From Chondrus crispus (Eukaryota > Rhodophyta > Florideophyceae > Gigartinales > Gigartinaceae): a DNA stretch of 64,000 bases. Where the stretch lies: the NCBI RefSeq assembly GCF_000350225.1, contig NW_005179280.1, positions 1-64,000 on the forward strand, given 5' to 3'. A program made the translations under genes and the position numbers. Below, piece by piece: positions 31,640-43,743 of the stretch (position 1 is the stretch's first letter; the number at the start of each line of letters is the position of its first letter). The notes beneath the pieces are model-generated. The model was not told where the DNA came from. It did not search any database and saw only the letters and a program-made list of their open reading frames with translations.

Positions 31640-33059
31640 AATGGTTGGTAAGATCGCAAGCGCGCTCAAGGGCGCCAAGACTGTCGTGTTCTGATTCGAG
31701 CTTGGCGCGAATACATGCTGTATACTATGCCATTGCGTAATTACTACATCTCTTTCGAAAAACATGCCTATGTTTGCTTGCATGCGTGTATGTGAACAAT
31801 TACGATGGAGACTAAAAATAAATTGTTGTTTTGAGGAAATGTCAAATACTTGACACAAAGATGAAGCTGAAGGGTAGAAACAGGGATCATGCACATCGCC
31901 AGCCGCTATCTGCATGACACCGACACTCATTACCAATAGAGGTCGTCACAGACTGAAGGACGGATAGTTGCACTAAAGGTCTAGTACAGTGTATAGTAAC
32001 GCACGGGGGAGCAGACAGTTGGTCATCACACAAACACACAAATGCATACGTGATGGAGGAGCGGTTGAGATGCTTCGCTGTGCAATAGTGCGCCACCTTC
32101 TTAACAGCGTAGACTAAATTATGCCAAACCGTTAGTTATCGATAACTAGCTGATATCGGCTCTCCGTGCGCCTTGCAGCGTTTTATGAAGCTCCAGCAGG
32201 CCAGACCGGACAGGTATTCGCGGATATCTGATTTTTTGAATAAAAATGAGGCGTCTAGTGGTACAGGAATTACATAGATGCCATGTACACGGACATTTGC
32301 CAGAAGTGCATGTGTTTGGAAATTGCATAAGAAAACCCTCCACTTTTCATATGCTTTTAGCGTGTACTGTAACCACTGTAACTTGATTACGTCACTTGAA
32401 ATCGACGAAAACATTGAAACTGTGAGTGTGAGTATTGTCCTATGAAACGAATGGTGTGGGACCGGGTGTATTCTTCCTCATAATGATTTGCTGTGTGGGA
32501 CTGGGCGTTTTCTTCGTAATGATGACTTGCTATGTAGGACTGAACTTTCACTTCCCATTGATGATTTACTATCGTTTGTATGAGAATATAACGGTCATTT
32601 TTGGTCGTAATGTAGTTCCTCGCAATTTGGTTTATGTGAGCGAACTGGGTTGGGGTAGTATAAAAGGGTAGGCTTCTGACTCGACTAGCGAGAAGAATGA
32701 AGAGCCCAGCGAAAAAAGCAGATACACACAACAAATCAATGTCAGAAGCTTCCGTTCGTCGGAAGACCTGGATGAGTAAAACACCGTTCGTCGGTGTCAC
32801 CGTTTTTGCCAATTACTGTATTTTCCAGCCTGATTTTTCAGTATTTCTACAGAAACACTCGCATTTGAATCCTCAACATTTACCAGGACGGGGCCTTTCC
32901 TGAACGTTTGATTAAAATCGACGCTTTGTAGTGGACCACTAACCCCAACAGGGCAGAGGATACAGTAGTCATAGCGGTTCATAATCTGTCAGCATGAAGA
33001 TAATATGATGGGCGTCCCCTAATCGCGAGAGGCGCCCGTTCCCGGCTTTGTACAGTATG
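31640..33059. other. Interval with no recognised gene
   Basis: AT-richer than the flanking elements. It contains a short tandem repeat at 32458-32574 and otherwise only short ORFs without domains. The right end (33049-33063, TGTACAGTATGGTGC) may belong to the same element as 51586-51682, now split by element B. Confidence 0.4.
32458..32574. repeat. Three diverged 39-bp tandem units
   Basis: Units start at 32458, 32497 and 32536 with GGGAC(C/T)GGG-like heads and ATGAT..TGCT-like tails. In the plus frame each gives 13 residues of hydrophobic sequence (GPGVFFLIMICCV and variants). A small plus ORF (32435-32671) and a minus ORF (32387-32812) both cross it. Neither is otherwise supported. Confidence 0.7.
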
Positions 33060-33063
33060 GTGC

Positions 33064-33554
33064 TGTTGTGCCCGGTCCCTAGGGCACCGTCAAATCAAGT
33101 TTTATTTGCTGGCCAGAGGCTGTTGGCGAGAATCCGCCCCGTGCAAGCCTCCGCTCGTCGAGAATCCACTCGACTTCCCACGAATCCACCTGATCTCGGC
33201 CTCTCCAATTCACTTGATGCCCTCCTCCTTTTTCTTTTCCCCCCTGCCGCCGCGGGTTCATTTTATGCTACCTACTCTGCGCCCTCTCGCCACCTCAAGC
33301 GCCCGGAACGCTGTCTCCCCCGCCCCGTCTCCCATCCCCCGCGACCCCCTGGCCCCACACATGACCCCCCTGCGCCCCTTTTCCCCTTCGCACAGTCCCC
33401 GCCCTTTCTCTTCGCGCCCTCCCCGCGGCTCTGCTCCCTACTTCCAGGCGCAATTCCCCCGTTGGCCGGTGCTCATCCGTGACCACGCTTATTTCCTTTC
33501 GCAGGCATTGCCGCCCTTTCAGAGAGCTTCCGACACGTGTACTGAAGCGCAACA
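33064..33554 (-). repeat. 3' LTR of element B (491 bp)
   Basis: Begins TGTTGTG and ends GCGCAACA on the plus strand. Very C-rich and pyrimidine-rich on plus. Aligns along its whole length with 51098-51585. The outside flank GTGC (33060-33063) matches 51586-51589. Confidence 0.9.
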
Positions 33555-33627
33555 ATCGACCCTTTGCCAGCTCTCCATTTTGCACGGTCTCGAAGTGAGT
33601 TCGTCCCGAGGTCACAGATTTCCAAAT

Positions 33628-34970
33628 TCAGGCAACGGCATCCAGAGACGTACTTGCAGATGAGCTCTCGGTTTGCGACGGCGTGTTTTCCTTCCCCATA
33701 TCGGCGGCCGTACTCCACACGGCCACTACCGCTTCGAGAAGATCTTCTTTCTTCGTCCATGGAGAGGAGCTTCGGCCACCAAGTTGTACCTGGAAAAGGC
33801 AAGTCTTCTCGCCGCTGTCTGAGGCCGCCTCCTTCACGCTCTTTATTTTCCGTAGGAGCCGCAGGCTGTCAGGGAAAAATCCGTCCCTTGGGTCTCCGGT
33901 CTCCTTCGCCGCTATGTTTATCCTCCTTAAGCGGTTCGCATGCACGCGTGCGGTTCGATTGCCTTGCTCAGAAATCAACAGGTAGGCGGTAGGGGATAAT
34001 TTCTCTTGCACCACATAAGGTCCGATCCACGGCGGTGCCAGCTTATTCCCCTCAAGTGCGGCCAGGTCCGGTGTTCACACGAGTACACGGTCACCCACAG
34101 CGAAGCTCGTACCCATTATAGCTGCATTGTAGAGAGGAGTAGCACGTTCCCTCCCAGCCTTCCCTCGACGCAGCAGCGACTCATGTAGACCCCTGAGGTG
34201 AGACCGGAGGTCGTACGGCTCCCCCGAAATTTGGTCTAACTCTCCAGGTCCCCACGCCATAAATGGCTCGATGCCGAACATGGCCTCATACGGGCTCATT
34301 CCCGTTGCGCGACTCCTGCCGGAGTTATATCTGAAACACACGAGGGACACGTGGTTGTCCCAATCGTCTTGCCCGGTGCTTACGAAACACGCCAGGTCCT
34401 GGGCAAGTGTGCTGTTGAACCTTTCAACGCACCCGTTGGTCTGCGGGTGGAATGCGGACGTCGTAACCCTTCTCACACCAAGGGCGTCCGACATCCCTGA
34501 CACCACTTTCCCAATAAAATTGGGCCCCCGGTCCGAAAGTAGGCATTCCATCGGACCAAAGATAGAAACCCATTCCCCCACTATTGCGGCTCCGATTGTG
34601 TCGGCCTTCTCGTCGGGAATGGCCACCGCCCGCGCGAAGCGTGTGAACGTGTCTACGAGGACGAGTATCTTGACATTCCCCCTCGAAGTCCTTGGTGTGA
34701 CCGTCTGCACATCCACGGCGACTTGCGAAAATCTGTGTAAAGGGTGATACACCTGCATAGGTGCGTTGCGTGTGGGGCCTCGGAGCCTTCACGCCCGCGC
34801 ATGCAACATATTCCCTTACTCTCGCTTGGGCGTCTTCCCTCCAGCCAGGCCACCAAAACTGGCCTGCAATCCTCTCCTGCGTACGACGAACTCCGTAGTT
34901 TCCGCAAAGTCGGGAACCATGAGCGAAGCTCTAAAGTGAAGGGACAAGCGAGCGGGGGATGATAATCTGA
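33628..34970 (-). pseudogene. Integrase (element B)
   Basis: The core triad is clear: first Asp in VAVDVQTV, second Asp in LLSDRGPNF, Glu in HPQTNGCVERFN, all in one frame from about 34758. The same frame continues through LYNAAIMGTSFAVGDRVLV to an in-frame TGA at 34075-34077, then GPYVVQEKLSPTAYLL, an SH3-like C-terminal fold, ending at 33628 in an Asp/Ser-rich tail. The N-terminal zinc region (about 34970-34760) is spread over two frames. One TGA plus N-terminal frameshifts make it inactive as read. Confidence 0.87.
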
Positions 34971-35831
34971 CAATTTCGACGACTGCTCTTGCGGAGAAGG
35001 CCTTGACGGTCGATGACGAATTTCCTCCCTTCTTCGCTCCGTGCGTGCTCCAGTTCCTCAGCACATTGTCTTCCTTGCGCCGCGCGTAGCTCCTTTGCGG
35101 ACGGTCTGCCTACAAGTGCCTGAGCCGATCCGGGCTCTTCGATGGCCCCCGCAGTCTCCTCCACGTCCACTGACCGCCCTATCACCCCGAAGCATCGCTG
35201 TCACATCGGCTTCTCCACGGCGTCCCTGCTCAGGGCGTCGGGTACCACCATCGAAGCGCCGGGGGTGTACTTGATGGAGAATTCGAATTCTTGGACTTCG
35301 ACCATCCTTCGGGCGAGCCTACCCCTCGGCTCCTTCACGCTCATTAACCACTTTAGAGAAAGATGGTCCGTCTCAACAACCAGGCCTGGCTCGCCGTGAA
35401 GGTAGCATCTCCACTTCCTAAGCGCATGCACAATCGCGAGGCATTCTCGCTCCGTCACCGTGTACCGAACCTCTGCGTCTGTCATCTTGCGGCTTGTGAA
35501 GGCCACCGGTCTCCAACTGCTTGCGTCAGACTCCTGTAGGAGCACACCTCCAATCCCGTACCTTCTTGCGTCCGTCAGCAGCCTCTTCGGGGCGCCTCTC
35601 CGCGGAGGGACCAGAAAGTCCGGGTGACTCAGGGCACCCTTGATGTGCCTCCAAGCTTCGGTTTGTGCATCGCCCCACCGCGAGCTCCAATCCGAAATTA
35701 TGAGCTTTTTTCAAGGGGACTTGGGCTTGTTGAAGCCCGTACCCCTGAGGACCACATAAAGGGGTCTGGCTACATCGTCGAAATGGTCGACAAACCCTGC
35801 GAAGTAGTTTGCCAACCCCAAAAATCGCATG
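34971..35831 (-). pseudogene. RNase H and RT-connection part of pol (element B), downstream of insertion D
   Basis: Immediately after the insertion the frame reads MRFLGLANYFAGFVDHFDDV, the typical connection region that follows RT. It continues to the RNase H core: GIGGVLLQESD, AEVRYTVTERECLAIVHALR, VETDHLSLKWLMSV and MVVPDALSRD (about 35545-35201). Frame changes occur on both sides of this core. It is separated from its RT by the 12.6-kb element D. Confidence 0.82.
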
Positions 35832-35836
35832 AGGTC
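35832..35836. repeat. Left target-site duplication of element D (AGGTC)
   Basis: AGGTC directly precedes the TGTGG start of the 5' LTR of D and is repeated at 48444-48448 after the 3' LTR. Confidence 0.95.
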
Positions 35837-36436
35837 TGTGGTACAATTGCCAAGTGGCGCTACTGTACTAGGCGGGCGCCAGAGGCCTCGCCAAGTACAG
35901 TAGTAAGATGTTAACCGATACGGTGCATACGTGGCCAGCGCGTGTAGATGTGGCCACGTGGGATTCCACGTGTAGTTAGTGGCACCAGCTAGTGCAGGTG
36001 TACACGTGGTGCGCGACCGATCGCTGGGTTAGTACAGTAGTCATTTTTAGTTACCGTAAGCTACAGTAAGCTGGCTACAGTATGTACAGCTACTGTAGTC
36101 CGTCCGGTGCCACCGCCCTACTAGGGGGTATAGGATAGGGTGGCACCAAGCTGGAGGTAAACCGAGACAAGCACGCCTCCCCTTACTTCCTACCCTAGTC
36201 CTTTACCGTACGGTTAAGCAAGTCCCTCAGGTTTCCAGCTCGCCACCGGTCGTACTGCTCTACACCACAGTAAGACTGCGCGTGTCCAGTGCGGTGTACC
36301 TCCCTTGTCCTGTGCTTCCTACCGTTCCGAATTATTCTACCTGACGCTCCAGTGTAGCGGTCCCCCAAGCTCCCTCATTTTAGGTACAGCCTGTCCTTTT
36401 CCGTTTACGGTTTAGTGTCCCTACGATTGTACCACA
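35837..36436 (+). repeat. 5' LTR of element D (600 bp)
   Basis: TGTGGTACAA ... TTGTACCACA inverted ends. The first 280 bp carry at least six TACAGTA/TACTGTA heptamers and several CACGTG-like sites, probably U3 regulatory sequence. It is followed by TTTT and then a TGG-starting PBS. Confidence 0.95.
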
Positions 36437-36440
36437 TTTT

Positions 36441-36458
36441 TGGTACTCTTGTGGAGGG
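36441..36458 (+). promoter_or_regulatory. Primer-binding site of element D
   Basis: TGGTACTCTTGTGGAGGG begins four bases after the LTR end. The TGG start complements the CCA end of a tRNA. The tRNA itself cannot be named without a host tRNA set. Confidence 0.6.
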
Positions 36459-36571
36459 TACCCTGGGGTTTCTAGACCCTCACCGTCGAGCCCAGGAAAG
36501 AAGACATCCGATTAGGTACGTGGACAAGTTGAAAAACACATATCAACTCCCGGTTCAAGCAAGAAATCAAG

Positions 36572-39034
36572 ATGAATCCGACCGGAACCCCTGCGGAAGA
36601 CTCCGGTTCGGGACGGGGCAGTACTCGCTCCGGCTCAGCCCGGGCGAGTACGCGCAGCGGACCACCTGGGTCCGTGTGCCCCCGTGTCGAAAGTCCGGAG
36701 TCACTGCTACGGGTGACACCCGGTACAGGGCAGAACCCAACCAAAACGGAGGGGACGGCCCCTGGGGCCGTCCCGGCCCTCGCTGGTCGAGCGGGTACCG
36801 AACACCGCTCCCAGTGGTCATTAAATACCCTCTGGCCGCGCATGCAGACGTGGGTGGAGGAAGCTCTCGTTAAAGAGGTTCCTCGCCACGTCGAGGGTGT
36901 GATTAACCGAACGGTTCCGCCGCTTGTGGACGAACAAGTCCGGGCCGTCGTCACGCCCGTCATCGACGACGTCGTCGGTGCCCTCGTAAAGCGTGAGCTC
37001 CGAGAGGCACTCCACCCTGAAGATCATCTTACACCGTTGGGGCTGAGCCTCCAGACAGCTATCAACATAGCTGTCGAGGCTCGCCTCGCCATCTTCAATC
37101 CGAACGGTACTGTAGCTAAGCCACCTCAACCTCCTACGACCGCTACGGCACCTCTCAAATTAATAAGAACCGGAATGGGAGATACAAGACCGACACAGGT
37201 ACATATGGCCCCTCACCCGGAGGCGGGCCCTCACCCGGAGGACCCACCTATATACCTGCCCGAACTTCAGGGTGTTACACGGGGTCCCACAGACAAGGAC
37301 CCCGCGACCTATGACCGATACGGAAGACACTCTCGGCATGAGACAGAAAATCTGACGAGGTATGGCGAGACAGAAAATCGCTCGTCTTTCCGTTACGGTC
37401 CCAAGTCCCGACGCACAAGGCGCGGGCCATTACCGGAGGAAGAGGAGGATTACTCCGAAGAAGAACCGTATAGTGACAGAAAAGCCGTCCGGCAAGATTA
37501 CCGTCGCTATAGGTCTCGGGCTGGAGCCCGTCGTCGAGGAGGTCAATTTCCCTCCCACGGAAGCTCGCTTGATTCGACCAGCGACGAAGGTCGGCGCCAC
37601 CCGGGCAGCCGGCGAGACCGTAGCCACCGACGCAAGTGGTCTGGCTCAGAGGGCTACAGTACAGACCCCGAGCCGCACGACCAGGGACGCCGACCGGGTA
37701 GAAGTCGTCGGACTACCGAACGGTCGGCTCCCACCAAGAGGGTCGACGTGATTAAACCGCTTAATGATTTATTCACCAAAGCGGTTAATTACAAGACCTA
37801 CCGGTTGGAACGTCGCAGCGCCCGGTAGAAATCCGAGGTCGCGCGGCATATCAGCCGTATCCGCAAGAAGCTGGACGTGAAGATGAAATCTCACACGTTC
37901 AGTGGACAGGATCCGATAGCGGTATTGGGCTTCCTTGCCCGGTTTAAGATGGCTTGCGACCATAATGGGGTAAGCCAGGGAGCTGCCGTATGGTGCTTCC
38001 AATTCCACTTAACTGGACAGGCGCATGCTCTACTGCAGTCCCGTCTTATGGGTAATACCATGGCGGTGGACGCCGAGCAACGCGACATGCTCGAGAGTTA
38101 CGAGGAGGTAGTCAATTTCCTTTTACGGACCTACGCTACCGACGAAACTATCGCCGAGGCCTATACCGAAGTGGTTTCCTTCTGTCAGAGTTCTCACATG
38201 ACGGAAGAAGCCTACAGCAATCATCTGTGGGACAAGGCCCTCCGATGCGGTACTGTCTTCTCAGACCGTCGGCTCAAGTCGCTGTACGTCGAGGGATTGC
38301 TCCCAGCGACGTGCGCGCAAGTGCGGAATTATCTAGCGACACACGCCACGGTAGACTACCAGGCTGTCGCTAGGTACGCACAAGCCATCGGGGAGACACA
38401 CCGTTCGGCAAGGCGGCACTTATTGCCATCGAACGTCGCCTCCCGTGACGCGACAGGAAAGATTGCCTTTAACCGCTCGGTAAGAAAGACTCCGGTGTTA
38501 TCCGTCGAGTCCTCGTCGGAGGCTGCCTACACAGGCGCTTCACCGAACGCAGAAGGAATATTGGCGATGACGAGCCCCACAGTACACGCAAGTACAGTGA
38601 GCCCGCCGCCAACAAGTTTCCATCCTTCTCCGGTACCGTCAGTGGGAGGGGCTGTAGCCCCAACGTCCACTGTAGCCGGTTGTGGCCGCCGCTACGGAAG
38701 CGGGGACCAACGCGCAAGGTGGGGACCGCCTCCGTGCCGGTTCAGTCTGGACCCCACTCACCGACAGGAAAGCTGCCCTATTGTCGTGGACGCCTCGCTG
38801 CGAGCCCAGCTCCTAGCAGCGAGGGAAGCGAACTATCAAAAGTTACGCATCCGACAAGGGATCCGCCCTGGGTCTCCATTCAGTCGTCCACAGGGACCGG
38901 TGTGGCGAGGAAATCCCTCATCTCAAACCACGCCGGTCAACCTGGTGGACGAGGGGGTCGACAAGGCGGAGAAGCTGGTCGCTGAGGAGGAGGAGGATCT
39001 CCAACTCACGGGGGAAGACAGGGAGGACGCGTAG
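36572..39034 (+). pseudogene. Gag of element D with one in-frame TAG
   Basis: Starts at ATG 36572. The N-terminus is Ser/Gly/Arg-rich. A helical segment (MQTWVEEALVKEVPRHVEGV) follows, then an acidic and Arg/Ser-rich region (about 37320-37740, including EEEEDYSEEEPYSDRK and RSRAGARRRGG), then the motif LFTKAVNYKTYRLERR. A TAG at 37826-37828 interrupts the same frame, which continues with IRKKLDVKMKSHTFSGQDP into a capsid-like helical region. Near 38734 the knuckle position reads C-x2-S-x4-H-x4-C: Ser replaces the second zinc-binding Cys of CCHC. The total would be about 820 codons. Shared motifs with Gag of E mark both as one lineage. The TAG could be a lesion or a readthrough site. Confidence 0.85.
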
Positions 39035-40095
39035 AGGCGACGTCGTCAAAACTCCCTGTCTTCCTCACCCCGGAGGATCCTTCCCCCTCAACTCAGGCAG
39101 CAGAACCGAACCGAACGGAAGACGGGCATACCGCAGCGGAACCTATTTCCTTCTTCAAGAGACAGAATTATAAGGTTTCCGACACAGTAGGGCTGCGACA
39201 AGCGAATATGCGGGCACTGTCACCAGTCCTGGACTCGGGGGCAGCGCCCAACCTCATCCACATACGCTGTGTGGCCGAGGCATGGCGCGCGACCATCCGT
39301 CCGGTAAAGAGCGCACCGCTGGTGGACGCCTCCAATCGCTCAATGAGCGCCTTTGGACAGCTTACACTGTACGTCCGCATCGGAGATTTCACAGCCAGGG
39401 TCAAGTTTCTCGTGGTCACCCGCCTGGCTGTGGATTGTATATTAGGGACCACCTTTATAGACCAACATATCAAGGCAATTCTACCACCGCGACGGAGGGT
39501 TCTCTTCCATCATGCCCCCTCAGTCGCACTTACAGGCACGACGCCATCCAAATTTACTCATAAGGAACACCGAACGGCAACAGAAAAATCGCCAAGAACC
39601 AAGCCGTTTCCGAGCAACACGCCGTCTCGGAAAATACGCATGGTGCGGGGAATTACAATTCCCCCCATGACGCAAGCAACCGTACGGGTGGCGACGCCGG
39701 TCGCCAGGCTCTGCTTCTTACAGAACCATCCCCGCACGGCAGAGAAGAACCTGTCGCTTATGGCGCAGGGAGTCATGGATATAAAGCCAGACATTCCGTT
39801 TTCGGTAATAATGAGCAATTTTAGCCATAATGCGGTCCATCTCCCCAAACACACCGTTATCGAACTCGCGTTACCATCGCCGACCCACATATTAACCCTT
39901 CAGCCAGCCACAGGAGTGGCTGAAGCTAAGGAGGGGGGAGGAAACAAAAATAATCTTCCCCCTACAGTACCCCCTTTGGGTACCGTACAGGATGAGGGAC
40001 AAGACAAGTCCGATACGGAAGAAGAACAGGAGAGAACCGACACGGATGAAGCCCCCCGATTGTGGACCAAGGATGTCCACATCGGTGAGGAAGAC
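39035..40095 (+). CDS. Protease part of pol (element D)
   Basis: Retropepsin that processes Gag and Pol. The frame is -1 relative to gag and is already open at the gag stop, so Pol probably depends on -1 frameshifting or another bypass. The active site reads SPVLDSGAAPNL (D-S-G, near 39229), followed by LAVDCILGTTFIDQH, the conserved flap-to-dimer strand. A beta-rich linker (IRMVRGITIPPMTQATVRV) and an acidic tail follow. The frame ends in TAG TAG just after about 40095, and the RT continues in another frame, so one indel lies between 40080 and 40116. Confidence 0.8.
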
Positions 40096-43000
40096 GGAGA
40101 GCTACGCCAAAAATAGTAGCTATGCTCTCCGAATTCAAGGAGATGTGGAATGGCCGCCTCGGGAAGATTGGTGCCACCAAGCACCGCATCAACCTCAAGG
40201 TGGGGGCCAATCCGATCTACCAAGCTCCGTACCGGGCTGGTCCAACCGCACGGGAAAAGGAAAAAACCGAGGTGAACCGCATGCTGCGGGCCGGTGTCAT
40301 CGAGCCAGTCACGGCAGAATGGGCCAGTGCTGTGGTCTTCGTACCCAAAAAGCACGGTACCATGCGGTTCTGTGTGGACTACCGCAAGTTAAACGCACTT
40401 ACCATCCGGGATTCCTATCCCCTACCGCGAATGGATGAGTGCATCGACTCACTCGGCGACGCTACAGTATTCACTACGCTTGATTGCTATAGTGGTTACT
40501 GGCAAGTTGAAGTCGCCGAGGAGGACCGCGATAAGACGACGTTCGCGTCGCACTGCGGTCTATACCAGTTTGTACGGATGCCGTTCGGTTTAAAGAATGC
40601 CCCAGCCACTTTCCAAAGGGCTGTGGACATCATCCTCTCCCTAGTTAAATGGGAAACCGCATTGGTGTACTTGGATGACGTCATTGTGTACTCTAAATCC
40701 GTTACGGAACACCTCGACCACGTTAGGGAGGTACTACAACTGCTGTACAGCGCCGGGGTATCGCTGAAGATATCGAAATGTACATTCTTCGACACTCAGT
40801 GACGTACCTGGGGCACATAATCCGACCAGGACGGTTAGAGGCCGAGAGGCGCAACGTCATCGCTATCGAGCGGGCGCTACCTCCCTCTAACCAAACGGAA
40901 TTACGCTCCTTCCTGGGGATGTGCAATGTCTACAGGCGGTTCGTCCCGAACTTCGCCAAAATTGCCGCTCCCCTCAATAGGAAGACGAGCAAGGATCACC
41001 CCTTCGAACTGGGAGTCCTATCCGATTCGGAATATGAGGCCTTTGCCGAGCTGAAGAAGAGGCTGGTCTCACCGCCCATTCTGGCTCTACCCCGTCACGG
41101 TTACAAGTACACACTCGACACGGACGCATGTGCGTACCAAGTGGGGTGTGTCCTGCTGCAAGACCAACCGAACGGAGATAAATTACCGATTGGCTACTGG
41201 AGCCGTAGTCTCACGGATGCTGAGAAGAATTACACGACGACCGAGAAGGAGTGCCTTGCAGTCGTCTGGAGCATCCTGGCATTACGCCCTTACCTGTACG
41301 GTGCCACCTTCAATCTCCGAACGGACCATAAGGCCCTCTGGTGGATCCTCAATTTGGCGGCCAGCTCCGGACGGCTCGCCCGCTGGCGGTTACGCCTGGC
41401 GGAGTACGACTACGACGTACAATACCGGCCGGGTGTCAAACACCAATTGGCTGATGGGGTATCTCGCCTCCGGACGGACGAAGGGGAAACCGCCGCAGTA
41501 GACGACAAAGTCCCGTGCTTCGTCGTTCAAGTGTCAAGACAGGAGCCTAACGTGGGGCCCGTTGTTATTGACTGGGCCCCAGCTACCGAATGGAGTCCCG
41601 GGAATGCGCGAGAGAGGCCCCAGGCCCTTGCCGTAACTCCCGAACAAACGGACGTATCGTCCCTGTCGGTTGAGGAATTTATCCAAGCACAGGCGGCGGA
41701 CGAGTTCTGCATCCATGCCGCCCGAACCGTCGGAGAGCCAGACTCAAAGTATGACGTGGACCGTTACGGTTTCTTGGTGCGGAGGTCCCCTCTTGATGGG
41801 ACACCGCAACGCGTCGTCCCGAAACTGTTAAGGGCCAAGGTTCTGTATCTGGCACACCACCCGAGGTTGGCCGGACACCCCGGTGGGACCAGGATATACT
41901 ATACCCTGAGAAGGGAGTACTACTGGCCCCACATGGCCAACGACGTGTATGCCACCGTACGGAACTGTCAATCGTGCTCTGCGACACGGGGCACGGTTGT
42001 ACGTCATCAAAAGAACATGAAACTATTCCCGGCGGCGGGACCCTTGGAGTTTGTCGCAATGGACCTCCTGGGTCCGTTGCCGAAGATCGCACATGGGAAT
42101 CAGTTCGTCCTTGTGATTACCGACCGGTTCTCTAAGCTCACGCGCAGTATCGCGCTTCGTACGACAACCGCAGCCGTGGTGACTAACGCATTCCTGGAAA
42201 ACTGGGTGTACGTCTACGGAGCACCACAGTACGTCCTTACCGATAACGGTCCGCAATTTGCGGCGAAGTTCTTCGACGCCGTGTGCGCATTGCTAGGCAT
42301 ACGTCACTATTTGACGACAGCCTACCACCCGCAAACTAATGGGCAGACCGAACGGTTTAATAAGACCATCGTACAGAGGCTCCGACATTATGTCGAGGAG
42401 CACCAGCGAGACTGGGACGACTTCCTCCATCGTCTGACGTATGCTTATAACATACTAGTCCACCGGTCAACGGAGATTACTCCGTTTGACCTGGTGCTGA
42501 CAAGACAACCGTCCGGATTAACCGTCGCGGGTACAGCGCCCCAGGCTGCGAGAGTCGCCCATGACGACCAACGTACTCCCGTACAGTACAAGCGGGCGAC
42601 TCTTCGCAAGCTACGGGATGTCCTCGACCGTGCGCGGGTAAAGACGACCGCGGCCCAAAAGTGGTATAAGGAGAACTTCGATAAGAAAGTCCGATTCCGA
42701 CCGGTAATACAGGAGGGCGACCAAGTCTACGTGGATCGCCCTCCCCGAGTCCTCCGAGCGGCTGAACGACGTGGCCGTGACGGACAGGGGCTTGGGACGG
42801 ACGACATGTCCGTCAAGCTTTTACCGAAGACGGAAGGACTCTTCCGGGTCCGCCAAGCCACGGACACGACCGTTACTGTGGAGCAAGACGGGCTTCCCGT
42901 ACGAGTCAGTATTGACCGCGCCACGCGGATGCCGAGGGGTCCGGGGGACCGGACCATGCCCACAGGAGGCAAAAGTGCCCCTTCCGAACGGATTAACCCT

Positions 43001-43193
43001 CCCCATGGGGACGGTGCTAATACCCCCGAGGAGTTCGTCGTCGAGCGTCTCGTAGCGCATCGCGACACCCCTACCGGTTTGGAATAAAAAGTGCGGTGGT
43101 ATGGCTACACACTCGTGGATGATACATTCGAACCCGCGGAGGGCCTACCGCAAGCCTTTATCGATCGGTATTGGCGAGCCCACCGAGCTTAGT
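40096..43193 (+). pseudogene. RT, RNase H, integrase and chromodomain of element D
   Basis: RT (40122-40802): YRAGPTAREKEKTEV, DYRKLNALTIRDSYPLPRMD, GYWQVEVAEEDRDKT and an intact YLDD at 40668-40679. A frame change near 40795 joins RT to TYLGHIIRPG and the connection LRSFLGMCNVYRRF. RNase H: YTLDTDACAYQVG, ECLAVVWSILALRPY, LADGVSRL. Integrase: HHPRLAGHPGG with CQSC, first Asp VAMDLLGP, second Asp LTDNGPQFAAKFF, Glu HPQTNGQTERFN. The chromodomain starts FVVERLVAHRDTP and is split by TAA at 43085-43087 before KVRWYGYTLVDDTFEPAEGL, ending at about 43193. All catalytic residues are present. Only one indel and one stop separate this from an open frame. Confidence 0.9.
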
Positions 43194-43624
43194 TCCGCTC
43201 GGTGGCGCAAGCTAAGAAGAGGGGTTTCCCGGATACTGTACCGGTTGAGACCACCCGCATGTAGAGCATGCGGGGGGCGGAAGCCGCCTACGGGACCGTC
43301 ACTACCGCTCGGAACTATACGCACTACGATGGGCTTTGCACCCTCTAAACTACGGCTGGCAGTCGACTCCGTAACCCCCCCGAACTAAGGGCCTGAGTTA
43401 CAAAATTGGCCAGCCCTCCGGGGAGGTGCCGTGTGTCAAATACTGTACACGCCGCCCATCAGGCGTGTAATACGAAACGGTGAAGTCCAGGGACCTCAGG
43501 GGAATCGCCTAGGTCACTAGGTGTCCCCCGAGGTCGACCATGGTCGACGATGGGGAGCTACGGCACGACCGCGGTGCCCAAGATAAATACCGTCTCGGAT
43601 ACTTGCAGCGGCGGCGCAACCCCC

Positions 43625-43651
43625 GACACGTGGCAAAAATTGCCAAGTGTC
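43625..43651. repeat. Near-perfect palindrome with AAA loop
   Basis: GACACGTGGCAA and TTGCCAAGTGTC face each other across AAA with one mismatch. The TTGCCAAGTG half resembles the start of the D LTR (ATTGCCAAGTGG, 35846), so it may derive from LTR sequence. Confidence 0.7.
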
Positions 43652-43743
43652 ATTCCCGCACTGGTGCGGTGGCCTGCGGCAAAAATCCGGGGACCAAATT
43701 GTGAGGGGTGACACCGTTCGGTTCGGCAATTACGTCGAAGTTC

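Noticed and set aside
34075..34077. TGA in the B integrase considered as a true C-terminus
   Set aside because: The SH3-like segment GPYVVQEKLSPTAYLL follows in the same frame, so the stop is within the domain order of an integrase.
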